17,375 bases of DNA from Natrialbaceae archaeon (GTDB lineage Archaea; Halobacteriota; Halobacteria; Halobacteriales; Natrialbaceae): contig PUKM01000120.1 of NCBI GenBank assembly GCA_003552325.1, positions 1 to 17,375 of the forward strand, given 5' to 3'. Positions within the stretch are counted from its first letter, which is position 1, and each line of letters begins with the position of its first letter. The notes beneath the pieces are model-generated. The model made no database searches, had not been told where the DNA came from, and was given only the letters and a program-made list of their open reading frames with translations. A program made the position numbers and the translations under genes. Below, piece by piece: positions 1-6,735 of the stretch.

Positions 1-122
1 CCGCCACCGATAATGATGACGTCCGAATCGGAGAAATCCATGAACTCAGTGGTCCACTCCTGGCCGATCGCACGCGTTACATCTGCCTCACCGACGTCAC
101 TGAACGGTTCGAACTCGCTCAT
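1..122 (-). CDS. thi4: Thiazole synthase Thi4 (thiamine biosynthesis), 5' part only
   Basis: Only the first 40 codons are in the window; the gene runs off the left edge. The N-terminus reads MSEFEPFSDVGEADVTRAI, then a Trp/Thr-rich stretch and SDVIIIGGG, the opening strand and glycine-rich loop of a Rossmann FAD/NAD fold. This arrangement is typical of archaeal Thi4/ribose-1,5-bisphosphate-isomerase-type thiazole synthases, which make the adenylated thiazole half of thiamine from NAD and glycine in the cytoplasm. The ATG at 122-120 is chosen because a TATA-like TTTTACTA lies about 28-32 nt upstream, as expected for a leaderless haloarchaeal transcript, and an inverted repeat sits between TATA and start. 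The active-site Cys/His region that would tell sulfide-dependent from suicide enzyme is outside the window. A related FAD-dependent oxidoreductase cannot be fully excluded from 40 residues. Confidence 0.82.
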   Translation of the reverse strand, partial: MSEFEPFSDVGEADVTRAIGQEWTTEFMDFSDSDVIIIGG

Positions 123-156
123 ACTACTAAGTGGTATGACCTAGTAGTAAAATCTA
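122..156 (-). promoter_or_regulatory. thi4 core promoter with operator-like inverted repeat
   Basis: TACTACTA (122-129) and TAGTAGTA (142-149) form a perfect 8-bp inverted repeat with a 12-nt spacer. On the minus strand it reaches from the TATA-like TTTTACTA (about 147-154) to the first base of the start codon. A protein bound here would cover the space between TATA box and transcription start, which fits repression. In haloarchaea thiamine genes are repressed by ThiR, a ThiN-domain regulator; that this repeat is a ThiR site is inference from position and gene identity. Confidence 0.55.
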
Positions 157-228
157 TCGGAACGGGACATCACGAGACGGCAGGTTCCCGAAGGCTGAAG
201 AGTTGGCCACACCAACAGAGGGTAGCGC

Positions 229-621
229 ATGAATCGTCGCTCGTTCCTCACCGCCGCTGTCGGGAGTTCGGTCGCCCTCTCCGGGTGTCTCGAGCTTTTT
301 ACCGAAAACGGTGAGGAAATCCTCGACCCGGCCTCGCTGGTCGTCGTCTGGTCGGACCTGCTCAGACAGGACCCCGGGACCGACGACGAACGGGTAACGG
401 TCTGGGGTCTGCTCAGAAACGAAGGTGAACGCCACCCCAGTTACGTCGAGGTTCGAGCGATCTTTCTCGATGCAGACGGCGAAGAACTCGATAGGGTCAT
501 CGAAAACATCGAAGACCCCACCGAGGACGAAGACTGGCCGTTCGAAATCGAATTTCCGAGTTTCGGCGAGGCAGCACGAGAAGTCGTCGATTACGAACTC
601 GAGCCGACGACGAGCGTCTGA
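229..621 (+). CDS. Tat-exported lipoprotein, FxLYD-like
   Basis: A 130-aa protein with a textbook haloarchaeal Tat lipoprotein signal: MNRRSFLTAAVGSSVALSGC, with twin Arg at 3-4, Phe6, a short hydrophobic stretch and lipobox LSGC with Cys20 as the lipidated residue. It is therefore predicted to sit anchored on the outer face of the membrane. The mature part (about residues 30-130) is acidic and beta-rich, with a VVWSDLLR segment, VWGLLRNEG and VEVRAIFLDADG. This pattern resembles FxLYD/DUF3426-type immunoglobulin-like domains that often decorate haloarchaeal surface lipoproteins. The ligand and role are unknown. It is divergent from thi4 (106-nt gap) and 99 nt ahead of the flippase on the same strand, so cotranscription with the flippase is possible but not shown. 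No clear TATA box was seen. Confidence 0.85.
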   Translation: MNRRSFLTAAVGSSVALSGCLELFTENGEEILDPASLVVVWSDLLRQDPGTDDERVTVWGLLRNEGERHPSYVEVRAIFLDADGEELDRVIENIEDPTEDEDWPFEIEFPSFGEAAREVVDYELEPTTSV

Positions 622-720
622 CATCCCGAGAGTGAACGGGAGACACCCACGCGGTCGAACACACCCCCGCATGCCAGGGAATGTGCCGTGTGCACACCCA
701 CCAACAAACCGACAACCCAC

Positions 721-2241
721 ATGACCGAACACGACGAAGGCGTTTCCACGCTTGCCAAACAGGGGAGCATCACCTTTGCTGGCAACGTGATCAATGGCGT
801 CCTCGGCTACGTCATCGTCATGGTCATCACCCGATTCGTCAGCCCGTCGGTCTACGGGCTCTGGGTGCTCGCCACCTCGGTTATCCTGTTCATGCAGGTG
901 TTCGCCAATCTCGGGCTCCCACTCGCGATCGATTACTTCGTGCCACAGTACCTCGAGGATGACGAACCGGGCAAGGCAAAAGGGGTTATCGTCCAGGTAA
1001 CGACGACCGTCCTGGTCACCTCCTCACTCGTTGCGCTCGCCATCGCGTACACCTCCGCCGAGATCGCCGCGTTCTTCCAGGAGCCCCCACTCGAGTTTGC
1101 CCTCCTTTTATTGGCGGTTACGGTACCGATGCTCGCGATATATAACATCCTCTTGACCTCGTTTTACAGCATCAAAAAGCTCCAGTATCGCGTCATCATG
1201 CGTGATCTGGTCCGTCCAATCGTCCGATTTACCGTGACGACCGGACTCTTGCTCATCGGCTTCGGGCTGATCGGTCTGGTAGTTGGCTACGTCGTTGGCC
1301 TCTTCATTGCCATCACGATCGGCGCGATGATCTTTACGTATAAAGCCTGGGAGGTCATGTCCGCCACACTCGAGCCCGTCTCGAACTGGCCACTATTTAA
1401 ATACTCAGTCCCACTGGCGATGACGAGCGTCGTCTTCGTCCTGATGGGGCACGTCGATTATTTCGTCCTCGGATTCTTCCTCGACTCAGACGACGTCGGT
1501 ATCTATCGCGTCGGCTATATGCTCGGCTCCGGACTGATGATCATCTTCAACTCGCTCTCACCAGTGTTCAAGCCGCTCATCGCGGAAACCAGAGACGACC
1601 GTGACCTCGTCGAAGAACGGTTCCGTGTCGCCGCCCGCTGGATCGCTGGCATTACCTTCCCGTTCGCGATCATTATTTCACTCGGTGCGGGTTCGTTCCT
1701 CGCTGTCCTCTACACGCCACAGTACGCCGAGGCAAGCGGCGTCGTTGCACTCCTCGCGATGGCGTTCCTCTTCAACGTCACGTTCGGCGGGCCCGACGGG
1801 AGCCTCCTCCAGGGGATGGGCTACTCCCGAATCGTCTTTGTAAACACTGCCGTCCTCTTTGGGACGAACTTCGGTATCTCGGTTCTACTCGTCCCACTCT
1901 ACGGCATCAATGGTGCAGCGATTGGATCCGCTAGCGCGCTCTTTCTGGTCGGCGCACTCACCCTCGCCGCACTCTACTACCTCGACCGGATCCATCCGTT
2001 CACCCGGGACTTCGGCAAGGTTATTCTGGCGGGCGTTCCAGCTGCAGTCGCCGGAATTCCTGTCGTCTGGTTCCTCGAGACAGACCTCTTCGTGGTTGTT
2101 GTCCTCCCTATCGTCGTCCTCAGCGTCTACATCATCACGCTCATCAACACCGATTCGTTTACCGAAAAAGACGCCCAGATTGCCGCAGAGCTCGGGCCAG
2201 ACATTGCAAAATGGCTGCCACTGGGCTTGTTCAATCGGTAA
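721..2241 (+). CDS. Polysaccharide/oligosaccharide flippase (Wzx/MOP superfamily)
   Basis: A 506-aa integral membrane protein with about 12-14 hydrophobic helices. The N-terminal part (KQGSITFAGNVINGVLGYVI, then RFVSPSVYGLWVLATSVILF, then FANLGLPLAIDYFVPQYL) is the signature of the polysaccharide-biosynthesis/RfbX branch of the MOP exporter superfamily. Such proteins flip lipid-linked glycans to the outer membrane face; AglR of haloarchaeal N-glycosylation is a relative. The length matches the family. I prefer the ATG at 721 (MTEHDEGVSTLAK) over an in-frame ATG at 688, which would add an unusual Thr/Pro/His-rich lead. No glycosyltransferase gene is adjacent, so the substrate (S-layer glycan, polysaccharide or teichoic-like polymer) is open. 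It converges on the bc-locus genes with only 16 nt between the stop codons. Confidence 0.88.
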   Translation: MTEHDEGVSTLAKQGSITFAGNVINGVLGYVIVMVITRFVSPSVYGLWVLATSVILFMQVFANLGLPLAIDYFVPQYLEDDEPGKAKGVIVQVTTTVLVTSSLVALAIAYTSAEIAAFFQEPPLEFALLLLAVTVPMLAIYNILLTSFYSIKKLQYRVIMRDLVRPIVRFTVTTGLLLIGFGLIGLVVGYVVGLFIAITIGAMIFTYKAWEVMSATLEPVSNWPLFKYSVPLAMTSVVFVLMGHVDYFVLGFFLDSDDVGIYRVGYMLGSGLMIIFNSLSPVFKPLIAETRDDRDLVEERFRVAARWIAGITFPFAIIISLGAGSFLAVLYTPQYAEASGVVALLAMAFLFNVTFGGPDGSLLQGMGYSRIVFVNTAVLFGTNFGISVLLVPLYGINGAAIGSASALFLVGALTLAALYYLDRIHPFTRDFGKVILAGVPAAVAGIPVVWFLETDLFVVVVLPIVVLSVYIITLINTDSFTEKDAQIAAELGPDIAKWLPLGLFNR

Positions 2242-2257
2242 AGAAGAATAGACCGCG

Positions 2258-2518
2258 CTAGTTGCCAGCGTAGTGCGCTCGAGCACGCCGGCCGGCCGGG
2301 ATAATGACCCAGAAGGTGAGCGCACCAAGCAGGGCGAAGTACAGCGCCGCGTCTTTGACGATCAGTGCCATCGTTTCGAACGTCCCGGGGTCCTCCGGTC
2401 CTGGCGCGATGAGCTGGGTGTCGTAGAACGATTCAGTGTTGTACCAGCCCGCAAACGTCATCCACACCAAGATCCCCACGCTGAGGATGGCGAACCCTTT
2501 CATGAACTCGTCAGCCAT
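2258..2518 (-). CDS. Small two-helix membrane protein, last gene of bc-complex locus
   Basis: An 86-aa protein starting MADEFMKGFAILSVGILVW, with two predicted membrane helices (about residues 8-26 and 52-75) joined by an acidic Pro-rich loop (PGPEDPGTFE) and a basic tail RRARAHYAGN. It has no Cys or obvious cofactor motif. The ATG at 2518-2516 is chosen because it overlaps the end of the upstream gene by 8 nt (upstream TGA at 2513-2511), a translational-coupling arrangement; an upstream in-frame extension would read only through the neighbour's coding sequence. Its constant company with Rieske/cytochrome b genes suggests a small subunit or assembly factor of the quinol:halocyanin oxidoreductase. 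It resembles haloarchaeal DUF families of the 7314/7315 kind as I remember them, but I cannot verify the number. Function unknown. Confidence 0.8.
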   Translation of the reverse strand: MADEFMKGFAILSVGILVWMTFAGWYNTESFYDTQLIAPGPEDPGTFETMALIVKDAALYFALLGALTFWVIIPAGRRARAHYAGN

Positions 2519-3053
2519 TATCTGACTCTTTGTCGGCGTCGTCTTTAGCGTTTCCCATTCCCTCGGTCCGGAACCGCGTCGAGAACGCATACGTTGCCGC
2601 CCCGCCAGCGATCATCCCGACACCAAGCAGGGCCAGACCGATACTCACGTCGGAGGCTGCTGCCTGGGTCCGGTCGGTCGCGACGTCGAGCAGGATAAAC
2701 CCCCCGAGTACACCAACGATGGCGATGATCGTCGAAAACACGGTGATCGTTTTGTATAATCGCATCGGCACGACGACCTCTCGAGAGCCGCTTTTCCCGG
2801 TCTGTGGCCCTTCAGCGGCGGGTCCCTCGTCGACGGTGTCAGTCCCACTGGATTCGTATCCACTCCCAGTATCGGCGTCGGCTTCGTCCCCAACGGTGCC
2901 AACAGCACTCCCACCTGCAGGCCCGACAGCTTCGGACGTCTCCTCGAGTCCCTCCTCACTCGAGTGACTGGTCGTTGTCGATCCGTCGGCGGGTTCCTCG
3001 CTGTGGTCCACCGCGGGGTCACCGCGGTCGTCTGCTGGATCGTTCCCGGTCAT
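2511..3053 (-). CDS. Acidic N-tail membrane protein (two helices), bc-complex locus
   Basis: A 180-aa protein. Residues 1-95 are low-complexity and acidic (Asp, Glu, Ser, Thr, Gly), probably disordered and facing the cytoplasm. Then come PMRLYKTITVFSTIIAIVGV and two predicted helices (about 103-124 and 136-157) followed by a charged tail ending DADKESDNG. The stop codon overlaps the start of the next gene by 8 nt, so the two are surely expressed together. A 168-nt gap with a terminator-like T-tract and an inverted repeat separates it from the cytochrome b gene upstream, so it may have its own promoter. I know no function; a DUF7315-like haloarchaeal membrane protein is my best recollection. 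A role as accessory subunit of the respiratory complex is inferred from position only. Confidence 0.8.
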   Translation of the reverse strand: MTGNDPADDRGDPAVDHSEEPADGSTTTSHSSEEGLEETSEAVGPAGGSAVGTVGDEADADTGSGYESSGTDTVDEGPAAEGPQTGKSGSREVVVPMRLYKTITVFSTIIAIVGVLGGFILLDVATDRTQAAASDVSIGLALLGVGMIAGGAATYAFSTRFRTEGMGNAKDDADKESDNG

Positions 3054-3072
3054 ATGCGTGCTTCGGTCCGAC

Positions 3073-3098
3073 GGGAAAAGAGCGCTCTGACTTTTCCC
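3073..3098. promoter_or_regulatory. 8-bp perfect inverted repeat in the 3054-3221 gap
   Basis: GGGAAAAG (3073-3080) and CTTTTCCC (3091-3098) form a perfect inverted repeat with a 10-nt spacer that itself contains AGCGCT. One CTTTTCCC arm lies 20-27 nt upstream of the minus-strand ATG at 3053. The other lies 24-31 nt upstream of a plus-strand ATG at 3122. Both are where a TATA-like element would be, so this can be a symmetric divergent promoter or a regulator site; a transcription terminator hairpin is the alternative. Confidence 0.4.
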
Positions 3099-3121
3099 TG
3101 CTGGTGGGGTCAGGCATACGC

Positions 3122-3238
3122 ATGGCTCTCGAGGATGCGTTCATCCAGATGGCTTTCGCTGGGAGTTACGTCAAACAACGCATCGAAACGATAAAAACGG
3201 TGAGTCGCGGTCTCGCGCCGACTATCTCGGTGGCCTGA
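3122..3238 (+). CDS. Candidate 38-aa small protein (doubtful)
   Basis: A short open frame starting MALEDAFIQMAFAGSYVKQR and ending with TGA at 3236-3238, antisense to the last 17 nt of the cytochrome b C-terminal gene. It has a TATA-like CTTTTCCC 24-31 nt upstream and roughly 65% G/C at third positions, lower than confident genes here. It may be chance. It is listed because the gap is otherwise unexplained and the spacing fits a leaderless start. Confidence 0.18.
   Translation: MALEDAFIQMAFAGSYVKQRIETIKTVSRGLAPTISVA
3193..3223 (-). terminator. Hairpin plus T-tract at the end of the cytochrome b operon
   Basis: On the minus strand AGTCG (3223-3219) and CGACT (3207-3203) can pair around an 11-nt loop, overlapping the stop codon of the cytochrome b C-terminal gene. 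Four nucleotides after the hairpin's G/C-rich 3' end comes TTTTT (3197-3193). U-tracts are the main archaeal termination signal, so this probably ends the six-gene unit. Confidence 0.45.
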
Positions 3239-3986
3239 GCCGATAGTACCGTCTGTTCAGGTCGTACATGTACCCTTCGCGCATCGTCTTCAGGACGGCG
3301 TAGGTGATCGCCGCCGCGATGATCGGCAGGAAGAACGCCAGATCGAACGTAATGGCGACTTCCCACGGGAACATCTCCTGGATTGGGAGGATGCTCATGG
3401 TGAACGCGAAGACGACACCGCCGACACCGAGTGCAGCCCAGAAGGGCTCCTCGACGGGCCGTCGAGCACTTCCCTTATTGAGGAAGGGAAGGATGGCGAT
3501 CACACCGACGACAACGACGTTTGCAAGAACGCCGTACAGTTCGTCGGACATGATCTTCTCACCACCGACGATTGCGAGCTCGGGGTTGATCGGATCGAGG
3601 TGCAACAGGCCGAACGACCAGTAGAGATACCAGTCGGGCAGGATCACTTCGGGAGTCTCTGCTGGGTTCGCAACGTCACCAAGGTGTGGCGGCAACATAG
3701 CCGACAGGAACAACAGCATTCCCGTGAAGAAACTCGCTAACGCGATGTTCCTGATCGTCTCGTGTGGCCACGTTGGGAATCCAAGCACGTCGCGCTCGAC
3801 GTAACTCGACTCCTGGCGCAGGTCCTGGTCCTCACGCCGCGCCCGCTCGAAGTATTCGTAGGTGACCCTCGAGAGGCCTGTGGTGCGTTCTTTTCGCTCT
3901 CGCCAGGTCGGCACCTCGTCGTCGGGGGCGACGATCCCGGGGCCGCTTCCGTCCGTTCGGGGTTCGTTTGATTCGTTTTCGCTCAT
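3222..3986 (-). CDS. Cytochrome b C-terminal domain subunit (PetD / subunit IV-like)
   Basis: A 254-aa membrane protein forming the C-terminal half of a split cytochrome b, completing the quinol-oxidation (Qo) pocket. Residues 1-75 are a charged cytoplasmic extension; helices lie near 79-97, 152-168, 184-201 and 212-233. The Qo motif reads PDWY (117-120, in VILPDWYLYWSFGLL) instead of the usual PEWY, so the carboxylate is kept but shortened. It is followed by HLDPINPELAIVGGEKIMSDELYG and NKGSARRP, as in the cytochrome b C-terminal domain. It sits 6 nt after the cytochrome b N-terminal gene, so it is cotranscribed. It belongs to the menaquinol:halocyanin oxidoreductase. It carries extra N-terminal sequence relative to chloroplast subunit IV (about 160 aa). 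No CxxCH heme c motif is present, so it is not a cytochrome b/c fusion. Confidence 0.9.
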   Translation of the reverse strand: MSENESNEPRTDGSGPGIVAPDDEVPTWRERKERTTGLSRVTYEYFERARREDQDLRQESSYVERDVLGFPTWPHETIRNIALASFFTGMLLFLSAMLPPHLGDVANPAETPEVILPDWYLYWSFGLLHLDPINPELAIVGGEKIMSDELYGVLANVVVVGVIAILPFLNKGSARRPVEEPFWAALGVGGVVFAFTMSILPIQEMFPWEVAITFDLAFFLPIIAAAITYAVLKTMREGYMYDLNRRYYRLRPPR

Positions 3987-3992
3987 GGTCGA

Positions 3993-4790
3993 TCAGTGTG
4001 GTTCCGCGATGCCTTGCATCCAGACGATACCGATGTGTATTGCGATCAACGCCGTGACGACGAACGGCAAGACGAAGACGTGTAAGATGTACATCCGCTG
4101 CAGGGTGGGCTGGCCGAGGCTGAAGCCACCGAACAGCAGCTGTGCCGTCCACTCACCGACGATTGGGACAGCCAGTGACATCTCGACACCGATCTGTCCG
4201 GCCCAGAACGCGAGCTGGTTCCAGGGCAGGAGGTAGCCGGTGTACCCGAACAGCATCGTCAGGCTGAGCAAGATGACACCGATGATCCAGTTGACCTCAC
4301 GGGGTTCCTTGTACGCCCCGGTGAAGTAGACACGGAGCATGTGCAAGAACACCGCAGCCACCATCACCTGGGCTGCCCACCGGTGGATACTCCGGAGCAT
4401 AAACCCGAAGTTGAGGTCTTTCATGATCGCAACGATCGTCTCGTAGGCGATCGGATCACCATCGGTCCCGGTCGCCGGGGCATAGTAGAACCCGAGGAGG
4501 GCGCCACTCACGGCGGCAACGAGATACGCGATGACTGAAAACGATCCGAGGGCATACAACGGATACCAGTACCAGAACTTGTTGTCCAGATTGTACTGTT
4601 CGGTGTGGCTCTTTGGCATCTGGAGGTTGATCTTGTAGTACATATCCTCCAGCAGCTCGAGGTAATCGACGATGCGGAACCGCTTATCGAGCCAGATGAG
4701 GCTCATCAGATACGTCTTCTCGATCAGCGAGAGCTCTTTTTCCGCGAGCCACGCACCATGATCGTGTTCGTCTTTACGCTCCAGACTCAT
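3993..4790 (-). CDS. Cytochrome b N-terminal domain subunit (cytochrome b6-like)
   Basis: A 265-aa heme-b protein, the four-helix core of a split cytochrome b. Helix B has H136 and H150 (IHRWAAQVMVAAVFLHMLR) and helix D has H237 and H252, the bis-His ligands of the two b hemes. Helix B has 13 residues between ligands and helix D has 14; the 14-residue helix D spacing is the b6 type. GYTGYLLPWNQLAFWAGQIG (182-201) is the conserved helix C/cd Qo segment. There is no cysteine anywhere, so the covalent heme ci attachment of b6f is absent. The protein has a 70-residue cytoplasmic lead before the helices. Its ATG overlaps the Rieske stop by one base (TGATG), indicating translational coupling. It transfers electrons from menaquinol across the membrane. 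Confidence 0.93.
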   Translation of the reverse strand: MSLERKDEHDHGAWLAEKELSLIEKTYLMSLIWLDKRFRIVDYLELLEDMYYKINLQMPKSHTEQYNLDNKFWYWYPLYALGSFSVIAYLVAAVSGALLGFYYAPATGTDGDPIAYETIVAIMKDLNFGFMLRSIHRWAAQVMVAAVFLHMLRVYFTGAYKEPREVNWIIGVILLSLTMLFGYTGYLLPWNQLAFWAGQIGVEMSLAVPIVGEWTAQLLFGGFSLGQPTLQRMYILHVFVLPFVVTALIAIHIGIVWMQGIAEPH

Positions 4791-5662
4791 CAGCTATCCT
4801 CCGGTCGTGGTAGCGATGGGAACTGGTCTTCGACGATGTCGAACGGATCGTACACCGAGTTGTGACAGTTGCAGTAGATCTTGTTGTCCGCCCCGAAGTC
4901 CGGTGCCCCGGCGAGGCTTCGGTATCCAGGGACACAACAGAAGTGGGTGCACTTGTAGACGTAGGCAATGTATCGGCCGCCGTCTTCGTCCTCGGGACAG
5001 GCTGCTTCCATCCAGTCTCGAGTTCGTTCGTCCATCGCGTCGAAATCGAGTTGATCGGTCTTGATGACCAGAATTGGAATCGTTTCCTCGGCTGGGACTT
5101 CCTCTGACCGCCAGGTACCGGTCGCGGGTTTCCCTTGATCGGGGTCGCCAATCTGGGTGGTCCAGTCGTCGTAGTCCTCGAAATGCTCGGTGAGCATGAC
5201 ATCGCCGCCGTCGACTTCGTCCATCCAGTCGTAGACTCCGGCGTCGTACCGGAAGAGGGCGTCCTCGTCAGTGTTATCGGGGACGATGCCCTCGAACGTC
5301 TGGAGGCCACAGTACTGGAACCATTCAGTGGTGTACTCGACACCACCGATCTCAGCCGCAGATCGGACGAACTCGGTCCCGTCACCGAGTGTTTCGCTTT
5401 CGGGTTCCGGCCATACGCCGGCGAGTTCACCGTCGTCGGTGATCTCCATCGGAATCTGTGGCAGGCCACGTGGTGCCGGTCCAAGCGTTCGATTCGCCCC
5501 GAAGTAGTTCATGATACCGCCACCGCCACCGGTTGGCGTCGTGGTACTGGTCACCGTGACTGCACCGGTAGCCAGCGCGCCGGAGATGGCGGCACCGCCG
5601 ACGACGCCTTTTACGAAGCGGCGGCGGTCGGATTCAACTGGATATTTGTCGTCGTTAGCCAT
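4790..5662 (-). CDS. Rieske iron-sulfur protein of the quinol:halocyanin oxidoreductase
   Basis: A 290-aa [2Fe-2S] protein exported by Tat. Residues 10-35 hold the signal-anchor (SDRRRFVKGVVGGAAISGAL), then a Gly-rich hinge TPTGGGGGIMNYFG. Cluster box I is CTHFCC (238-243), with ligands C238 and H240 and disulfide Cys C243. Box II is CNCHNS (264-269), with ligands C264 and H267 and disulfide partner C266. C242 replaces the usual Gly, and box II lacks the CPCHGS Gly. About 100-180 is an insertion richer in acidic residues than in classical Rieske proteins, which run near 180-200 aa; haloarchaeal ones are longer. Start 5662 (MANDDKYPVESDRRRF) is preferred to an ATG at 5710, which lies within the upstream coding sequence and pushes the Tat motif inward. 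It starts 2 nt after the upstream stop. The head domain should shuttle electrons from Qo to halocyanin outside the cell. Confidence 0.93.
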   Translation of the reverse strand: MANDDKYPVESDRRRFVKGVVGGAAISGALATGAVTVTSTTTPTGGGGGIMNYFGANRTLGPAPRGLPQIPMEITDDGELAGVWPEPESETLGDGTEFVRSAAEIGGVEYTTEWFQYCGLQTFEGIVPDNTDEDALFRYDAGVYDWMDEVDGGDVMLTEHFEDYDDWTTQIGDPDQGKPATGTWRSEEVPAEETIPILVIKTDQLDFDAMDERTRDWMEAACPEDEDGGRYIAYVYKCTHFCCVPGYRSLAGAPDFGADNKIYCNCHNSVYDPFDIVEDQFPSLPRPEDS

Positions 5663-5664
5663 AG

Positions 5665-6069
5665 TTATCGTTTGTAGTAGGGATAGATCGCGCGTTTCAC
5701 CGTGTCCCATGCATCGGTGCTCTCAACGAGTGGCGTACCGTCTACGTCCTCCTCTTCGATATAGAGGTCTTCCCATTTCCGTCGGCGCTTCTTGACGATC
5801 ATGACGTCGGGGAGGAACTCCTTCCGGTAGAGCATGAGAATAAAACCGAGGTTGATGAATATCGCCGCGAGGAGGAATCCGAGCAGCATGTTTCCGTCAC
5901 CGCCGTCGAGCCCAGCGTAGCCCCAGTTGGCTGCCAGACCATAGACGAACAGCGAGACGAACACGATCTGTACGAGCGTCAAGAGCACGATCGCGATCGC
6001 TGCTGCGGTACTCTCACGAGGGGGCTCGTATCGGTGAATGTCTCCGTATGTACTTCCTGATGATGACAT
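5665..6069 (-). CDS. Conserved two-helix membrane protein between halocyanin and Rieske
   Basis: A 134-aa protein with helices at about 22-45 and 60-81. Between them is a short loop NWGYAGLDGGDGN; after them comes a basic segment KKRRRKWEDLYIEEEDVDG. The positive charges after helix 2 suggest both termini are cytoplasmic. There is no signal peptide, Cys, or cofactor motif. It is embedded in the operon with 2-nt gaps on both sides (halocyanin stop at 6074-6072, Rieske start at 5662), so it is made together with the redox subunits. It is probably a subunit without cofactor, comparable in position though not in sequence to the small subunits of bc1/b6f complexes. I recall a haloarchaeal family around DUF7318 with this look but cannot confirm it. 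Biochemical role unknown. Confidence 0.85.
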   Translation of the reverse strand: MSSSGSTYGDIHRYEPPRESTAAAIAIVLLTLVQIVFVSLFVYGLAANWGYAGLDGGDGNMLLGFLLAAIFINLGFILMLYRKEFLPDVMIVKKRRRKWEDLYIEEEDVDGTPLVESTDAWDTVKRAIYPYYKR

Positions 6070-6071
6070 GA

Positions 6072-6713
6072 TTATTTCCTCCCTGGGCTACTCGTGTGTG
6101 CCGACTCGCCATACTTCAGGATGTAGAACGTGAAGACGAACGAGATGAAGATGGCGAGGAACGAGGCAACGCCGACGAAGTGCTTCTGGATCGGGATGCC
6201 GAGGTCGTCGATGTCGGCTTCACCTGGTCCTTCCTCGATCTCGTCGGTGACTTCGATGGTCCCATCCATACCCGGGTGTGGGTCGCACGTGTACGCATAG
6301 TTCCCTTCTACATCGAAGGTGTACTCGTAGGTCCCATCGCTGATCAGGTCGGGATGGCCTTCCCAATCGGAGTCATCCGGAACCTCAGTCGGGTTGATGT
6401 TGTGGTCGATATCACCAACCCACTCCCAGACGACGGTCGTCCCGGGTTCGATTGTCAAATCCTCTGGTTCATAAAAGTTGTCGCCGACTTCAACGGTTTC
6501 AGTGGCGCCGGCTCCGTTTCCGTTCCCGTTCCCGTTGCCATTGTCGTCGCCGTTCTCCGCTTCACCGTTTTCGTCGCCGTTTTCCTCGTCGCCGTTTGTC
6601 TCGGTGTCGTCACCGGCCTCATCATCCTGAGCCACGACGGGCGTCGCGGCAGATACGGCTACGGCTCCCCCGGTAACGCCGCTGGCCGCTACGATAAACT
6701 CCCGCCTCTTCAT
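6072..6713 (-). CDS. Halocyanin: Tat-exported blue copper protein with C-terminal membrane anchor
   Basis: A 213-aa plastocyanin-family protein. A Tat signal occupies residues 1-29 (MKRREFIVAASGVTGG, cleavage after VVAQ or nearby). Then comes a 40-residue acidic linker of Asn/Gly/Glu/Asp repeats (about 30-70). The copper domain (72-157) has ligands H104 (DHNI) and C143, H146, M149 (TCDPHPGMDG). A hydrophobic helix near 178-200 and a short tail follow. It should be displayed on the outer face, N-domain out, anchored at its C-terminus. This differs from secreted or lipid-anchored halocyanins. As the first gene before Rieske and cytochrome b, it is the likely direct electron acceptor of the complex, or even a subunit of it. 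A TATA-like TTTAAG about 29 nt upstream supports the ATG at 6713. Confidence 0.93.
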   Translation of the reverse strand: MKRREFIVAASGVTGGAVAVSAATPVVAQDDEAGDDTETNGDEENGDENGEAENGDDNGNGNGNGNGAGATETVEVGDNFYEPEDLTIEPGTTVVWEWVGDIDHNINPTEVPDDSDWEGHPDLISDGTYEYTFDVEGNYAYTCDPHPGMDGTIEVTDEIEEGPGEADIDDLGIPIQKHFVGVASFLAIFISFVFTFYILKYGESAHTSSPGRK

Positions 6714-6735
6714 ACATGATGCTCTCAGGAACGTG

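Noticed and set aside
122..228. A TPP riboswitch ahead of thi4
   Set aside because: The TATA box is about 28-32 nt before the ATG, leaving no leader for an aptamer, and I see no TPP-aptamer conserved boxes.
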